Virus record (IMG/VR): IMGVR_UViG_3300008050_000079 | Location: 1 to 46,761 of that record | Direction: 5' to 3' (one strand) | DNA length: 46,761 nucleotides | Source of the DNA: a virus | Shown here: piece after piece, positions 17,938 to 26,180 of the stretch | How positions within the stretch are numbered: position 1 is the stretch's first letter | How the letters are laid out: each line of letters starts with the position of its first letter | Notes under the pieces: model-generated | Database searches by the model: none | Seen by the model: only the letters and a program-made list of their open reading frames with translations | What the model was told of the DNA's origin: nothing | Position numbers and translations under genes: made by a program

Positions 17938-20900
17938 CATTCTCTCTACTCAAGGCGCAGGTGCTCTTAAAAGCGGCACAGCACAAGTACACACACCGTA
18001 AACTAGTAGGACGTGACCCGAAGACAGGCCGTAAGCGATACCGTTACTATTACGCAGAGCATCACGGAGGCGGGATCACAAGCGCAGAGATTGAGGCAGG
18101 AAGCGCGTTTAAACTAACCTTTAAGGGTAGGCGTGGACACTTCCATGTACAGAGCGTTGAGGGCGATACAGTGACCGTTAAACATGACGGGCGCCCTAAC
18201 TCTAAACCTGTTGAGATGACCAAGGCTGAGTTTAGAGCACTATTAAAGCGCCAACATGAGACGGTAGAGAACAAGAAGCGTGAGAAGGCTCAAGAGAACC
18301 GTAGGCGAGGACGTAAGAAGCGTAAGGGGAGCAAGCGAACCAAGCGCAAGACCGCACCTCAGACACAGGCGCCAGAGCAGACTCCACAGGTTCAAGATCG
18401 CCCTTCAGCTTTAAGAGATCAAGCGATCAAACGCGATGCTCTGGAAGCGGTTACTCAAGACTCTTTAAATAACCTTGAGACTCAACCTTTCGCGGATCTC
18501 TCTGATGTGGGTCAAAAGGCGCTTGATCTTGAAGCGGGGGCCAACGCGCTTGAAACAGAAATGAAAGAGGCCTCTGAAGCGGAGAAGAAACAGATCAGGA
18601 AACAGATCAAAAGAGCGCGTAAACTCGCTGATCAGATGTTCCACTATGACAGAGCGCATGAAATGGTGAGAAATACATTGATTCAGAGGGCGAAGGGCGA
18701 GCAGGTAGAAATTCCAAGAGGAAATAAAAAGCTACAAAGCGCAATTGATCAAGTTGTCTCTGATTTAAAAGAGCGAGGATCTTCGTGGATGTTTTCAGAG
18801 CAGACTCCACAGGTCCAAGACCCAGAACAGGGAGCCGATAACTTTGAGACGATGCCAGAACCTGATCCATCACCTGCACGCGAACAGCTCACCGAGACCG
18901 CGCGGGAGGTTGTGCAGAGTAAACCTAAAAGAAAGCCCCGAAAGAAAAAGAGGACTGTTCGTGTAACAGCACTCGCAGAAAAGGCAAGTAAGGAGATCTC
19001 AGAGGACATTGGATCTGTGGGGAAGATCCACGCAAATACAGACAGCGAGGGTATAATCCAAAGTGTTGACCGAGGCCAGAGCAACGCTCATTATGAAGCG
19101 GCGGGCGCTGTAAAAAGGGCGCTTCTTAACGCTACAGATGGTCTTATCGATTACTATACGATTATAGGTTGGGAGGAGGACTCGCTAAAAAACAGTATTG
19201 TTCAAGCGGTGCTAGACGTATATCAACCAAACAAAACGGAAGAACAAGCACAGTTAGAATTAAAGCGCGCGATCGCTGAAAGAGTAATAGAGAGATTACC
19301 ACGAGGGATTGAGTCACTGAGAGACACGCCCGATTATATGAAGGGCGCCATACGAGGAAAGAACCGACAGATAAAAGAGCGTGTGAAGGTACTTGAGGCG
19401 ATCGTTGAAGACACAAACAGCGCTTTGGAAGAACTAAAAAAAAAAGGACCCGTTGAGGTAACAGCGCCAGAGCCTACAGCATCAGAGTTAAGTGACGATG
19501 ATCTGAGGCGTGAACTGTTACGAGCGAGAGCGGCGCTTGATGACCAAGGTACTTTGATCGATGAAGCACGACGAAAGCGCCAACGTATTAGCGATCTACG
19601 AAAAAAAGAGAGAGCTCTAGCAGAACGGGTGAACACGTTAGAGAACGAGTCACAGAGACGTACTCCTGAACCTCAAGGGCGAGGTGCAAAGGTTCCCTCT
19701 CAAAGTGAGCTTGATCGAGCGATTGAACAGGTGAGAGCACTTGTAGAGCAGAACCCTGCACTGGCTAACCGTCCAGAGGTCGCGGTGCTTCTTGGTTCAC
19801 CTGACAAGCAAGAGGTAGTCGCAAAAGGGTTACCTGATAGTGAGATGGTGATCACACTAAACGGTAAGACTCAAAACGTAGCTGTTAAATACAAGATCAT
19901 AGAGGCAGGTGACGCGATCCCTAGTCATGACGCGAGCGCGTTTTTTCAGCGTAAAGACTACCCTTCAGATGTACAAGAGCGTGAATATCACAACGCGAGG
20001 AGCGGGGAACAAGAGAAGGTCATCCTTCAGGCAAAGAACCTTAACCCGCTCTTATTGGTCAACACGAACCCTGACGCGATGAATGGCCCTCCGATCCTTG
20101 ATCAAAACGGTATCGCGTTAGGTGGTAACTCTCGCGTGATGTCTGTACAGAGAGCTTATCTCGCACACCCTGAAAAGGCGCAAGCGTACAAAGATTATCT
20201 TAAAAAGAAAGCCTCTACATTCGGACTCTCTCAAAGTGACGTGGATGGGTTCACTTCACCGCTTCTTGTGAGAGAGTATGTCGTTGAGGATCAAGGTAAA
20301 GAGAACCTATCAAAGATCGTGAGAGCGATGAACGAGGGACTGACACAAGAGTTTGACCTTCTCGCGGAAGGTAGGAACAACGCCACCAAACTTCTAGGCG
20401 ATAATAACACGCTGAGATCTTTAAGCGTGGCCCTAAGAGATGCGCCAGATGATACGACGTTAAACACGATGCTCAAAACAAAGGGAGAGCGCTTTGAGCG
20501 TGTTAAACGAGCCCTCTTCGCTGACGGGATATTGACAAAGCGCAACGCTTCAAAATACCTCAGTCAAGCAACGGGTACGATGAATGATGTAGGTGTAGCG
20601 ATGTTAAAATCAACGCTTCTTGGGTATGTTGTGCGCGATGATCGCTTAATGAGAGCGATGAGTCCAACTACAGTAGACACGCTCACAAACGCTTTCGGTA
20701 GACTTGCTGTTGTAGGGCTCGATAGAGATCAGGCTGAAGCGTTACAAGATGCTGTATATGTGTACAATCAAGTGACGAATAAGTCTAAGGACACAGGCGG
20801 GATCACTACAAAGATGACACCAAAACAGCGAGATGCGAGGGTGAATGAGTCTATGATGAGAGATCAAGGATTCACGTTCAAAGAGGCAAGCGGTGAGGAC

Positions 20901-21215
20901 GTTGCAGACGAGAGCATTAACTTTGAAAAGATCAAAGATCGAGTAAAAGACAACCCTTTAAGCTCTGCATTTCTTAAGATCTTAGCGCTTAACCCCACAT
21001 CAGGAACATTAAACAGATCGATGAAGGAGTTTGTAACGCTTGTAGACGAAGATCAGGGAGGTACGGACCTTTTCGGATCAGCGACGGTAGATTTTACCAC
21101 AGCGGCGAAACAGATCGCGTCAAAGCTCGCTAACAAACACGGAGCGCAAGACGGACTCTATAAATCCCTGATCGGTCTCAACCTACTAGATCTCTATAAG
21201 GCGCTGAGATGCTAG
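17934..21215 (+). CDS. Polyvalent protein with tag and DdrB-like ParB domain
   Basis: This 1093-residue protein starts by ATGA overlap. It begins with a short hydrophobic stretch, then the tag domain (HKYTHRKLVGRDPKTGRKRY, residues 17-110) and a Lys/Arg-rich tract (about 112-145). A DNFETMPE linker lies at about residue 302, with helical segments after it. Residues about 635-860 look like the DdrB-like ParB domain known from phage P1 DdrB and other polyvalent proteins: VQEREYHN, LNPLLLVNTNPDA, GPPILDQNGIALGGNSRVMS (near 730). DdrB belongs to the P1 system that protects injected DNA from restriction. The gene is joined to MuF by an overlap, supporting packaging in the head. The ParB fold call is from pattern recognition. 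Confidence 0.83.
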   Translation: MTFSLLKAQVLLKAAQHKYTHRKLVGRDPKTGRKRYRYYYAEHHGGGITSAEIEAGSAFKLTFKGRRGHFHVQSVEGDTVTVKHDGRPNSKPVEMTKAEFRALLKRQHETVENKKREKAQENRRRGRKKRKGSKRTKRKTAPQTQAPEQTPQVQDRPSALRDQAIKRDALEAVTQDSLNNLETQPFADLSDVGQKALDLEAGANALETEMKEASEAEKKQIRKQIKRARKLADQMFHYDRAHEMVRNTLIQRAKGEQVEIPRGNKKLQSAIDQVVSDLKERGSSWMFSEQTPQVQDPEQGADNFETMPEPDPSPAREQLTETAREVVQSKPKRKPRKKKRTVRVTALAEKASKEISEDIGSVGKIHANTDSEGIIQSVDRGQSNAHYEAAGAVKRALLNATDGLIDYYTIIGWEEDSLKNSIVQAVLDVYQPNKTEEQAQLELKRAIAERVIERLPRGIESLRDTPDYMKGAIRGKNRQIKERVKVLEAIVEDTNSALEELKKKGPVEVTAPEPTASELSDDDLRRELLRARAALDDQGTLIDEARRKRQRISDLRKKERALAERVNTLENESQRRTPEPQGRGAKVPSQSELDRAIEQVRALVEQNPALANRPEVAVLLGSPDKQEVVAKGLPDSEMVITLNGKTQNVAVKYKIIEAGDAIPSHDASAFFQRKDYPSDVQEREYHNARSGEQEKVILQAKNLNPLLLVNTNPDAMNGPPILDQNGIALGGNSRVMSVQRAYLAHPEKAQAYKDYLKKKASTFGLSQSDVDGFTSPLLVREYVVEDQGKENLSKIVRAMNEGLTQEFDLLAEGRNNATKLLGDNNTLRSLSVALRDAPDDTTLNTMLKTKGERFERVKRALFADGILTKRNASKYLSQATGTMNDVGVAMLKSTLLGYVVRDDRLMRAMSPTTVDTLTNAFGRLAVVGLDRDQAEALQDAVYVYNQVTNKSKDTGGITTKMTPKQRDARVNESMMRDQGFTFKEASGEDVADESINFEKIKDRVKDNPLSSAFLKILALNPTSGTLNRSMKEFVTLVDEDQGGTDLFGSATVDFTTAAKQIASKLANKHGAQDGLYKSLIGLNLLDLYKALRC
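17986..18257 (+). repeat. Dispersed direct repeat, copy 2 (encodes the tag domain)
   Basis: This is the partner of 9526-9797, aligned without gaps. It begins around ACACACCGTAAACTAGTAGG and runs through the AAGCGCCAACA segment at its end. It marks a duplication of a complete domain into two different proteins; the helicase at 5512 carries a far more diverged version with no obvious DNA similarity. Confidence 0.9.
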
Positions 21216-22234
21216 TATTAGACGCTGAGAGGCGCACTCGTCAGAGTATCATTGATCACTATGAGGCGTTGAGCGTGGAGCTGTTAGGTGTACGCGCTTC
21301 AGGTCTCCCTAGGGATCGTGTAGAGGCGCTCGTGCGCTCAGGTCATCTTGACCCTGAACAGTTAACGGGATTTGATGCAGGTACTCTTGATGAGCCTGTA
21401 AACCCGATCCTCTTCATTAGATTGATCGGTTCGCCTTATGCACGCGCGAACCCTGAAGAGAGAGCGCAGATGAGGACATGGAGCCTCAACCAGTGGCGTG
21501 ATCGTCTCACTGGAGTTGATCAGAGGTCAACGCGCCTGATTCCTTCACCAGTGATCAGGATGGATCGAGAGCCGAGCACTTTCGCCCCGTCGATGACACC
21601 TCACCCACGCTCGATCCCTGATCATTTCACATCAGCAGAGCGCGCGGGAGTGGTGAGCGCGTTTGAGGTCGCGGGATCATACATCAGAGGTTTAGGTGCG
21701 AGGTTCGCAGATGAAGCAAGCGCAGAGATCTTTGAAGAGTGGGACGGTGACCGGCTATTGAGCACGCCAGACCCTGAACGCCGCGCACAGATGCTTGACG
21801 TGATCAGAGAAGAGGTTGGGGTCGCGACACTGACCAAAGATCAAGCGCGAGCTGTGGCGCGTAGGATCAGACAGAGATCAGGAGACCTCGCGCGGAACTT
21901 TGAGCGCATCGCTGAGACAGAGATCCAAGCAGCGCATAACGAGGGGCAGATCGCACAAGCGGTTGAACTCGATGGAGAGGACGCGAGAGTCGCGCGAATC
22001 CCTGAGAGTGGCGCGTGTCAATATTGCATTGACGCTTATATTGATCCAGAGACTCAGCGCCCGTATATTTTCCAAGTGAGCTCGATCATCGAGAACGGAA
22101 CAAACCAAGGGAGAGCGCGCCGAAATTGGAAGCCTACACTCTATCCTATGCACCCTAACTGCAGATGTGATATAATCCCCGTGAGCCCGTCCCAGACAGT
22201 GAGCAGATCGGGACGCTTGGAGGTAGCACAATGA
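21209..22234 (+). CDS. MuF-like minor head protein
   Basis: This 341-residue protein carries the Mu gpF-type head morphogenesis domain in its last 130 residues: ARNFERIAETEIQAAHNEGQ, CQYCIDAYIDPETQRPYIF, and the closing YPMHPNCRCDIIP with its Cys/His pattern. MuF proteins sit inside the head near the portal, and a few copies are packaged. The first 200 residues are less conserved. The ATG overlaps the stop of the ParB-domain protein, and its own TGA overlaps the protease ATG. In many phages this gene directly follows the portal; here the cargo island lies between. Confidence 0.9.
   Translation: MLVLDAERRTRQSIIDHYEALSVELLGVRASGLPRDRVEALVRSGHLDPEQLTGFDAGTLDEPVNPILFIRLIGSPYARANPEERAQMRTWSLNQWRDRLTGVDQRSTRLIPSPVIRMDREPSTFAPSMTPHPRSIPDHFTSAERAGVVSAFEVAGSYIRGLGARFADEASAEIFEEWDGDRLLSTPDPERRAQMLDVIREEVGVATLTKDQARAVARRIRQRSGDLARNFERIAETEIQAAHNEGQIAQAVELDGEDARVARIPESGACQYCIDAYIDPETQRPYIFQVSSIIENGTNQGRARRNWKPTLYPMHPNCRCDIIPVSPSQTVSRSGRLEVAQ
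22168..22176 (+). promoter_or_regulatory. Possible extended -10 promoter before protease gene
   Basis: TGATATAAT at 22168-22176 is a perfect extended -10 element (TG-N-TATAAT) inside the end of the MuF gene, 55 bases before the protease ATG. I see no good -35 hexamer at the usual distance. It could drive protease, scaffold and capsid genes. It lies in coding sequence, so chance is possible. Confidence 0.35.
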
Positions 22235-22929
22235 GAATTGATCTGATTAAAGCGGAGAGAGACCCTGATCAGCCTAACACAGCCAAGATCACAGGCGTGA
22301 TCAGTACTGATGAGGTAGATCTTCAGGGTGAACGGGTACTCCAAAAGGGCCTTGATTTCAGTTACTTTCTCAGAAAAGGCACGTTTAACTATGAGCATCA
22401 AGCAGGCGCTCAGAACATGTTGGGCTACCCTACCAAGGTCACTCAGCGTAAAGGGTACACGGAGGTTGAGGGGGTCTTGCTCCTCGACAAGCCCAAGGCG
22501 CGTGATATTTTTGAGACCGCTAGTGCTATGAGAAAAGCAGGGGGTCACCGTACTCTAGGCTTCTCTGTAGAAGGTCAGGTACTAGAGCGTGACCCTATGG
22601 ACCCTAAAATTGTCACGAAAGCTAAGGTGATCAACTGCGCGATCACCTCTAACCCGATCAACCCAGACACGACACTAGAACTCATGAAAAGCGTCAGAGC
22701 GCTACTCTCAAAGGGCTCTGTAGGGTATCAGACACCGAGTGACGTAAACGGGCAATCTATCGCGGGTCTCGTACCTCAACAGCTAGAGAGTACGAGTAAC
22801 GCGACATACAATGCGTTGAATGATGAGCGTTTAAGCGCTATAATACGCAAACTAACTTCACTTTATCCTAATGTTGAATCAGGCGCGCTAGCCCGCGCCG
22901 CCGCTGAATTATCAGGAGTAATTAAATGA
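22231..22929 (+). CDS. Capsid maturation (prohead) protease
   Basis: This 232-residue protein has the pattern of herpesvirus-fold prohead serine proteases: GVISTDEVDLQGERVLQKGL near the start, H56 in FNYEHQ and S112 in LGFSVEG, followed by VINCAITSNPINPDT. It trims scaffold and capsid proteins during head maturation. Residues about 161-185 carry KGSVGYQTP and LVPQQL, which recur near the amino end of the major capsid protein (residues 19-48). The last 45 residues are helical and may act as a scaffold-like extension. It overlaps both MuF and the scaffold gene by ATGA. Confidence 0.85.
   Translation: MRIDLIKAERDPDQPNTAKITGVISTDEVDLQGERVLQKGLDFSYFLRKGTFNYEHQAGAQNMLGYPTKVTQRKGYTEVEGVLLLDKPKARDIFETASAMRKAGGHRTLGFSVEGQVLERDPMDPKIVTKAKVINCAITSNPINPDTTLELMKSVRALLSKGSVGYQTPSDVNGQSIAGLVPQQLESTSNATYNALNDERLSAIIRKLTSLYPNVESGALARAAAELSGVIK
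22816..22844 (+). promoter_or_regulatory. Putative sigma70-type promoter before scaffold and capsid genes
   Basis: TTGAAT at 22816-22821 and TATAAT at 22839-22844 are separated by exactly 17 bases. The -10 is perfect and the -35 matches four of six positions. It lies inside the end of the protease gene, 82 bases before the scaffold ATG. Extra transcription of scaffold and major capsid protein, needed in hundreds of copies, would make sense. Not tested. Confidence 0.5.
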
Positions 22930-23498
22930 GAGCAAATGACCTCATTACTATGATGAAGGGCGCGGGAGTATCTGAGGAGGTCGCTGAACAGCGAGCTAAC
23001 CAGTACCTACGCGACCAAGACGACTCTGAGCGCTTTGAGAAGACGCTCACCGCGCTTGACGGTGTAGCCGAAGCACAGCGCGAGGCTGAGGAAGCTCAGT
23101 ACGAGCGCATGAGCAAGGCTTTTAATGATGGTCAAGAGACCGTCGCGGAAGCTCTCGCGCCTGCACTTGACACGCTCTTGACTGAGCAACGCGCACAAAA
23201 CGAGGCGCTTTGTAAAGGTCTTCAAGGCGCGCTTGAACTGATCAAGAGTCTCCAGACCGAGGTCAAAGGCCTCCGTAACGTACAAGTGGACGAGCCTGCT
23301 CCTATGGCGAAATCTGTCTCTTATATCCCCGCACCCGCAGAGGTTAACAGCGCCGATACGTCACGAGATGAGCTATTCAAAGCGCTCTCTACGATGACCA
23401 CGAGCGATCCTAGCCGCGCGAGTGAGATGTTGCAGGCGGCGGCGCTTCTTGAGAGTGGCGCGAACCCTAACGACATCAAGCAACGATTCAACATCTAA
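22926..23498 (+). CDS. Capsid scaffold protein
   Basis: This 190-residue protein is almost entirely predicted helix and coiled coil (DDSERFEKTLTALDGVAEAQ, AEEAQYERMSK, LLTEQRAQNEALCKGLQGAL), followed by a Pro/Ala linker (PAPMAKSVSYIPAPAE) and a short helical end that finishes IKQRFNI. It lies between protease and major capsid protein, where tailed phages often place the scaffold. Scaffolds fill the procapsid and are cut or expelled before DNA packaging. There is no clear sequence family, so the call rests on position, size and helicity. Confidence 0.72.
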   Translation: MRANDLITMMKGAGVSEEVAEQRANQYLRDQDDSERFEKTLTALDGVAEAQREAEEAQYERMSKAFNDGQETVAEALAPALDTLLTEQRAQNEALCKGLQGALELIKSLQTEVKGLRNVQVDEPAPMAKSVSYIPAPAEVNSADTSRDELFKALSTMTTSDPSRASEMLQAAALLESGANPNDIKQRFNI

Positions 23499-23509
23499 GG
23501 AGTTTTAAT

Positions 23510-24970
23510 ATGCAAGGCATCCCTTCAAGCGCTGAAATGGCGGGTCTTATGGGCTCACTTCAAAAAGGTACTGTAGGCTACCAAACGCCACTCGTACCCG
23601 CAGGTGGATCACAGACCGCCGCGAACATCTCACCTCTCGTGCCTCAACAGCTCGCGCAGACCTTGAGCATTGCTACCAGTAGCATGAACGATCTCAAGAT
23701 CTGGCCTATGCTCGCCAAGGTCCAAGCACAGAATACCGTCGTTGAGTACAACCGTGTACTCTCTCACGGTGGTCAACACTCACCCTTTATCTCAGAAGGT
23801 GGAAACGGTATCCTTAACCGTAGCACCTATGAGAAGGTCGCTACTAAGATTCGTTACCTCGCAGAGCGCCGAGAGGTCACTGATCAAGCGTCAATGGTCA
23901 ATATCATTGGACCAAGCGCAGACGCGATCGCAGAGGAGACCCGACGCGGTACTGAGAGCCTGCTTCAGCGCCTTGAGTTGAACCTGTTCCACGCTGACGA
24001 GACCAAGGACTCAAACGCATTTAACGGGATCATCAAGCAGGTCGTTGACGGCGGTAATACTTCAGATCTTCGCGGTAAAGCGCCAACAGCGCTTTATCTC
24101 TCTGAGATCTTAGGCCACCTCTACTCTGCGCCTCTTTACGGCATGGTCACTCACATTATGGTGACCCCTCGCATTCTCTCTGAACTGATCAAGCAGACCG
24201 TACACCACGGACGCCACGATCAGATTCAAGTGAACTCTGGACAGATCACCTTTGGCGCGTCTAGCCTCTCGATCACTGGCCCTTATGGTCCTGTTCAGGT
24301 GGTCTCGGCTCCATTCCTTGAGCGTCATGATCGCATCGCTCCTGCACTCGGCTCAAGCTCAGTGTTTGAGGGTACGCTTGATACTCCTACTGGAACAGGT
24401 GCAAACGGTAGTATCACTATTCAAGCACAAGTTAACGCGGCCTCTAAGTTCGTTGCGGCTGATACAGGCGAGTATATCTATCGCGTGGTTGCTGTAGGTG
24501 ACAACGGTGTGAGCGCTCCTGTAGACACTGGCGCGGTCGATGTAGACGCCGCAGGTAAGCAGGTGACCTTCACAATCCGTGTTGCTGATCACACGAAGGT
24601 AAAATACCTCCGCATCTACCGAAGCGCGAAGGACGCCGCTGACGCAAACGGCGCGCTCTTGATTGACGAGGTCGCGGTAAGTGGCCAAGATACTGTAATC
24701 ACTGACAATAACGTCAATATTCCCGGATCTTCGGACATCTTGTTCCTCAACTTCTCACCTGATTATATGTGCTATTATCAGATGTTGAGCCTCGTTCGTC
24801 GTCCTCTCGCGCAGATCTCTACGACCTTTCCGTTCCTGCTCATGATGTTCGGCGCTCCTGCCGTTAAGCTGCCTACGAAAATGTTCGTAGCGCGTAACGC
24901 AGGCGTGAACACAAGTGCAGGTCTCGACAGCGTGAGTGATCCTGTATTGCTCGGCCTTCACAACGTCTAA
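23510..24970 (+). CDS. Major capsid protein with inserted Ig/FnIII-like domain
   Basis: AAGGAGTTTTAAT before the ATG is a strong ribosome site. The 486-residue product resembles HK97-fold capsid proteins: MNDLKIWPMLAKVQAQNTVV, a central RRGTESLLQRLELNLFHAD region, and a late LVRRPLAQISTTFPFLLMMF. Residues about 288-410 look like an inserted beta-sandwich: GEYIYRVVAVGDNGVSAPVD, TFTIRVADHTKVKYLRIYRS. That is the pattern of a fibronectin/Ig-like domain, likely displayed on the capsid surface. Residues 19-48 share KGTVGYQTP and LVPQQL with the protease. The identity follows from position, size and pattern. Confidence 0.87.
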   Translation: MQGIPSSAEMAGLMGSLQKGTVGYQTPLVPAGGSQTAANISPLVPQQLAQTLSIATSSMNDLKIWPMLAKVQAQNTVVEYNRVLSHGGQHSPFISEGGNGILNRSTYEKVATKIRYLAERREVTDQASMVNIIGPSADAIAEETRRGTESLLQRLELNLFHADETKDSNAFNGIIKQVVDGGNTSDLRGKAPTALYLSEILGHLYSAPLYGMVTHIMVTPRILSELIKQTVHHGRHDQIQVNSGQITFGASSLSITGPYGPVQVVSAPFLERHDRIAPALGSSSVFEGTLDTPTGTGANGSITIQAQVNAASKFVAADTGEYIYRVVAVGDNGVSAPVDTGAVDVDAAGKQVTFTIRVADHTKVKYLRIYRSAKDAADANGALLIDEVAVSGQDTVITDNNVNIPGSSDILFLNFSPDYMCYYQMLSLVRRPLAQISTTFPFLLMMFGAPAVKLPTKMFVARNAGVNTSAGLDSVSDPVLLGLHNV

Positions 24971-24989
24971 GAGATAAGGACAGAGCCCA

Positions 24990-25214
24990 ATGAGCATCAA
25001 AGTTAAACATCCTGTACTCAGAAACATTACGCTCTCACTGGTTGACGGTGAGGTGTACATTGACGAGGACGGTATCTTTGAGAGTGATCTCTCCGATGCT
25101 CAGAGGGCGCGGATCTCCGAGCGAGGATGGGAGATCATCAGCGAAGAGGCGCCAAAGCCAAAGCGCAGGCGCACAGCGCGAAAAAAGACCGCTAAAAGCG
25201 ATCAAGAAGGGTAA
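24990..25214 (+). CDS. Small basic protein next to capsid gene
   Basis: This 74-residue protein follows the capsid gene by 19 bases. Its first 55 residues (VKHPVLRNITLSLVDGEVYI, ARISERGWEII) resemble short head proteins with one small domain. The end is strongly basic (KPKRRRTARKKTAKSDQEG). It could be a head decoration or connector peptide that contacts DNA; no family is recognised. An AAGGAC sequence precedes the ATG. Confidence 0.65.
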   Translation: MSIKVKHPVLRNITLSLVDGEVYIDEDGIFESDLSDAQRARISERGWEIISEEAPKPKRRRTARKKTAKSDQEG

Positions 25215-25226
25215 GGTTTCTTCCTT

Positions 25227-26171
25227 ATGGCTACGATTCAAGAGCGCGGATATGACACAACGTATCTCAAAAACACTTATCTTTTAGGTGTAGATTTAAC
25301 TCTTGATGATGGTAGCGCTTACCCTGACACAATTTTTACAACGTCTATTGAGCAAGCGAGTCGCGCGGTGAGCGATGAATTAGGTCTGGTCTTTGACCCT
25401 CAGACCTTCTCAGAGCGCCACGATAAAGAACCTGATGCTTCCCCTTCATGGTTCCCGATTCGCTCCAGATATAGACCGTTGATCAGCGTTGAGAGTCTGA
25501 ACATCATTTACGGTCAAAGCTCAACACGCGCTGAACTGCCCCCTAAATGGGCGCAGATCACTGAGCCTATGGCGGGACAGGTTCACATCATCCCGACCAC
25601 TGAGGGCGCTTCTAGCTACATGATCGCGGGCGGTATGCCTGTGGTCCTCGGTCTGGGAGGGCTACACGCTCAATATTACATACCCGCATATTTTGAGATG
25701 GACTATCTCGCTGGATTCCCATACTACACAGGGACCGCGACGGTTTTACAAGGTCAGACCTCTGTAGAGGTACCTACTCCTCAAAAGTTCGTTGATCGGT
25801 ATGATATCAAATGCACAGGCGCCACAATCAGCGCTAAGAGGCACGATAAATTTACGCTCAACCTGAGCGCGCCCGCCGCCGTTGACACCGATCTATCATG
25901 GGTCATTGACACGCTACCCGCTGACATAGCGCGCGCGGTCATGCTCAAAAGTTCACTGCTCGCTTTAGATGTAGCGGGTGACCTGATCGCGGGAGCAGGT
26001 CTCGCGATGGTCTCAACTTCAATGGACGGGCTCTCACAGAACATTAACACCACAGCGAGCGCCACAAACTCAGGATATGGGGCGCGTGTGCTCCAGTTCA
26101 CTAAAGAGTACAAGGAACTACTCGCGACACTCAAGGCCACCTATCGCGCGATGAATATCATGGCGCTGTGA
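25227..26171 (+). CDS. Head-tail adaptor / neck protein (probable)
   Basis: This 314-residue protein lies directly after the capsid genes. Its start (YDTTYLKNTYLLGVDLTLDD, IFTTSIEQASRAVSDELGLV) resembles adaptor proteins that bind under the portal, and the middle is beta-rich. Residues about 230-310 are helical (DIARAVMLKSSLLALDVAGD ... EYKELLATLKATY). The gene order of capsid, then adaptor, then stopper and terminator, supports the call. No diagnostic motif was found, so this is moderate inference. Confidence 0.6.
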   Translation: MATIQERGYDTTYLKNTYLLGVDLTLDDGSAYPDTIFTTSIEQASRAVSDELGLVFDPQTFSERHDKEPDASPSWFPIRSRYRPLISVESLNIIYGQSSTRAELPPKWAQITEPMAGQVHIIPTTEGASSYMIAGGMPVVLGLGGLHAQYYIPAYFEMDYLAGFPYYTGTATVLQGQTSVEVPTPQKFVDRYDIKCTGATISAKRHDKFTLNLSAPAAVDTDLSWVIDTLPADIARAVMLKSSLLALDVAGDLIAGAGLAMVSTSMDGLSQNINTTASATNSGYGARVLQFTKEYKELLATLKATYRAMNIMAL

Positions 26172-26180
26172 GGTGAAACC

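Noticed and set aside
19052-19057. TATAAT inside the 17934 gene
   Set aside because: No matching -35 element at 16-18 bases and no gene start nearby.
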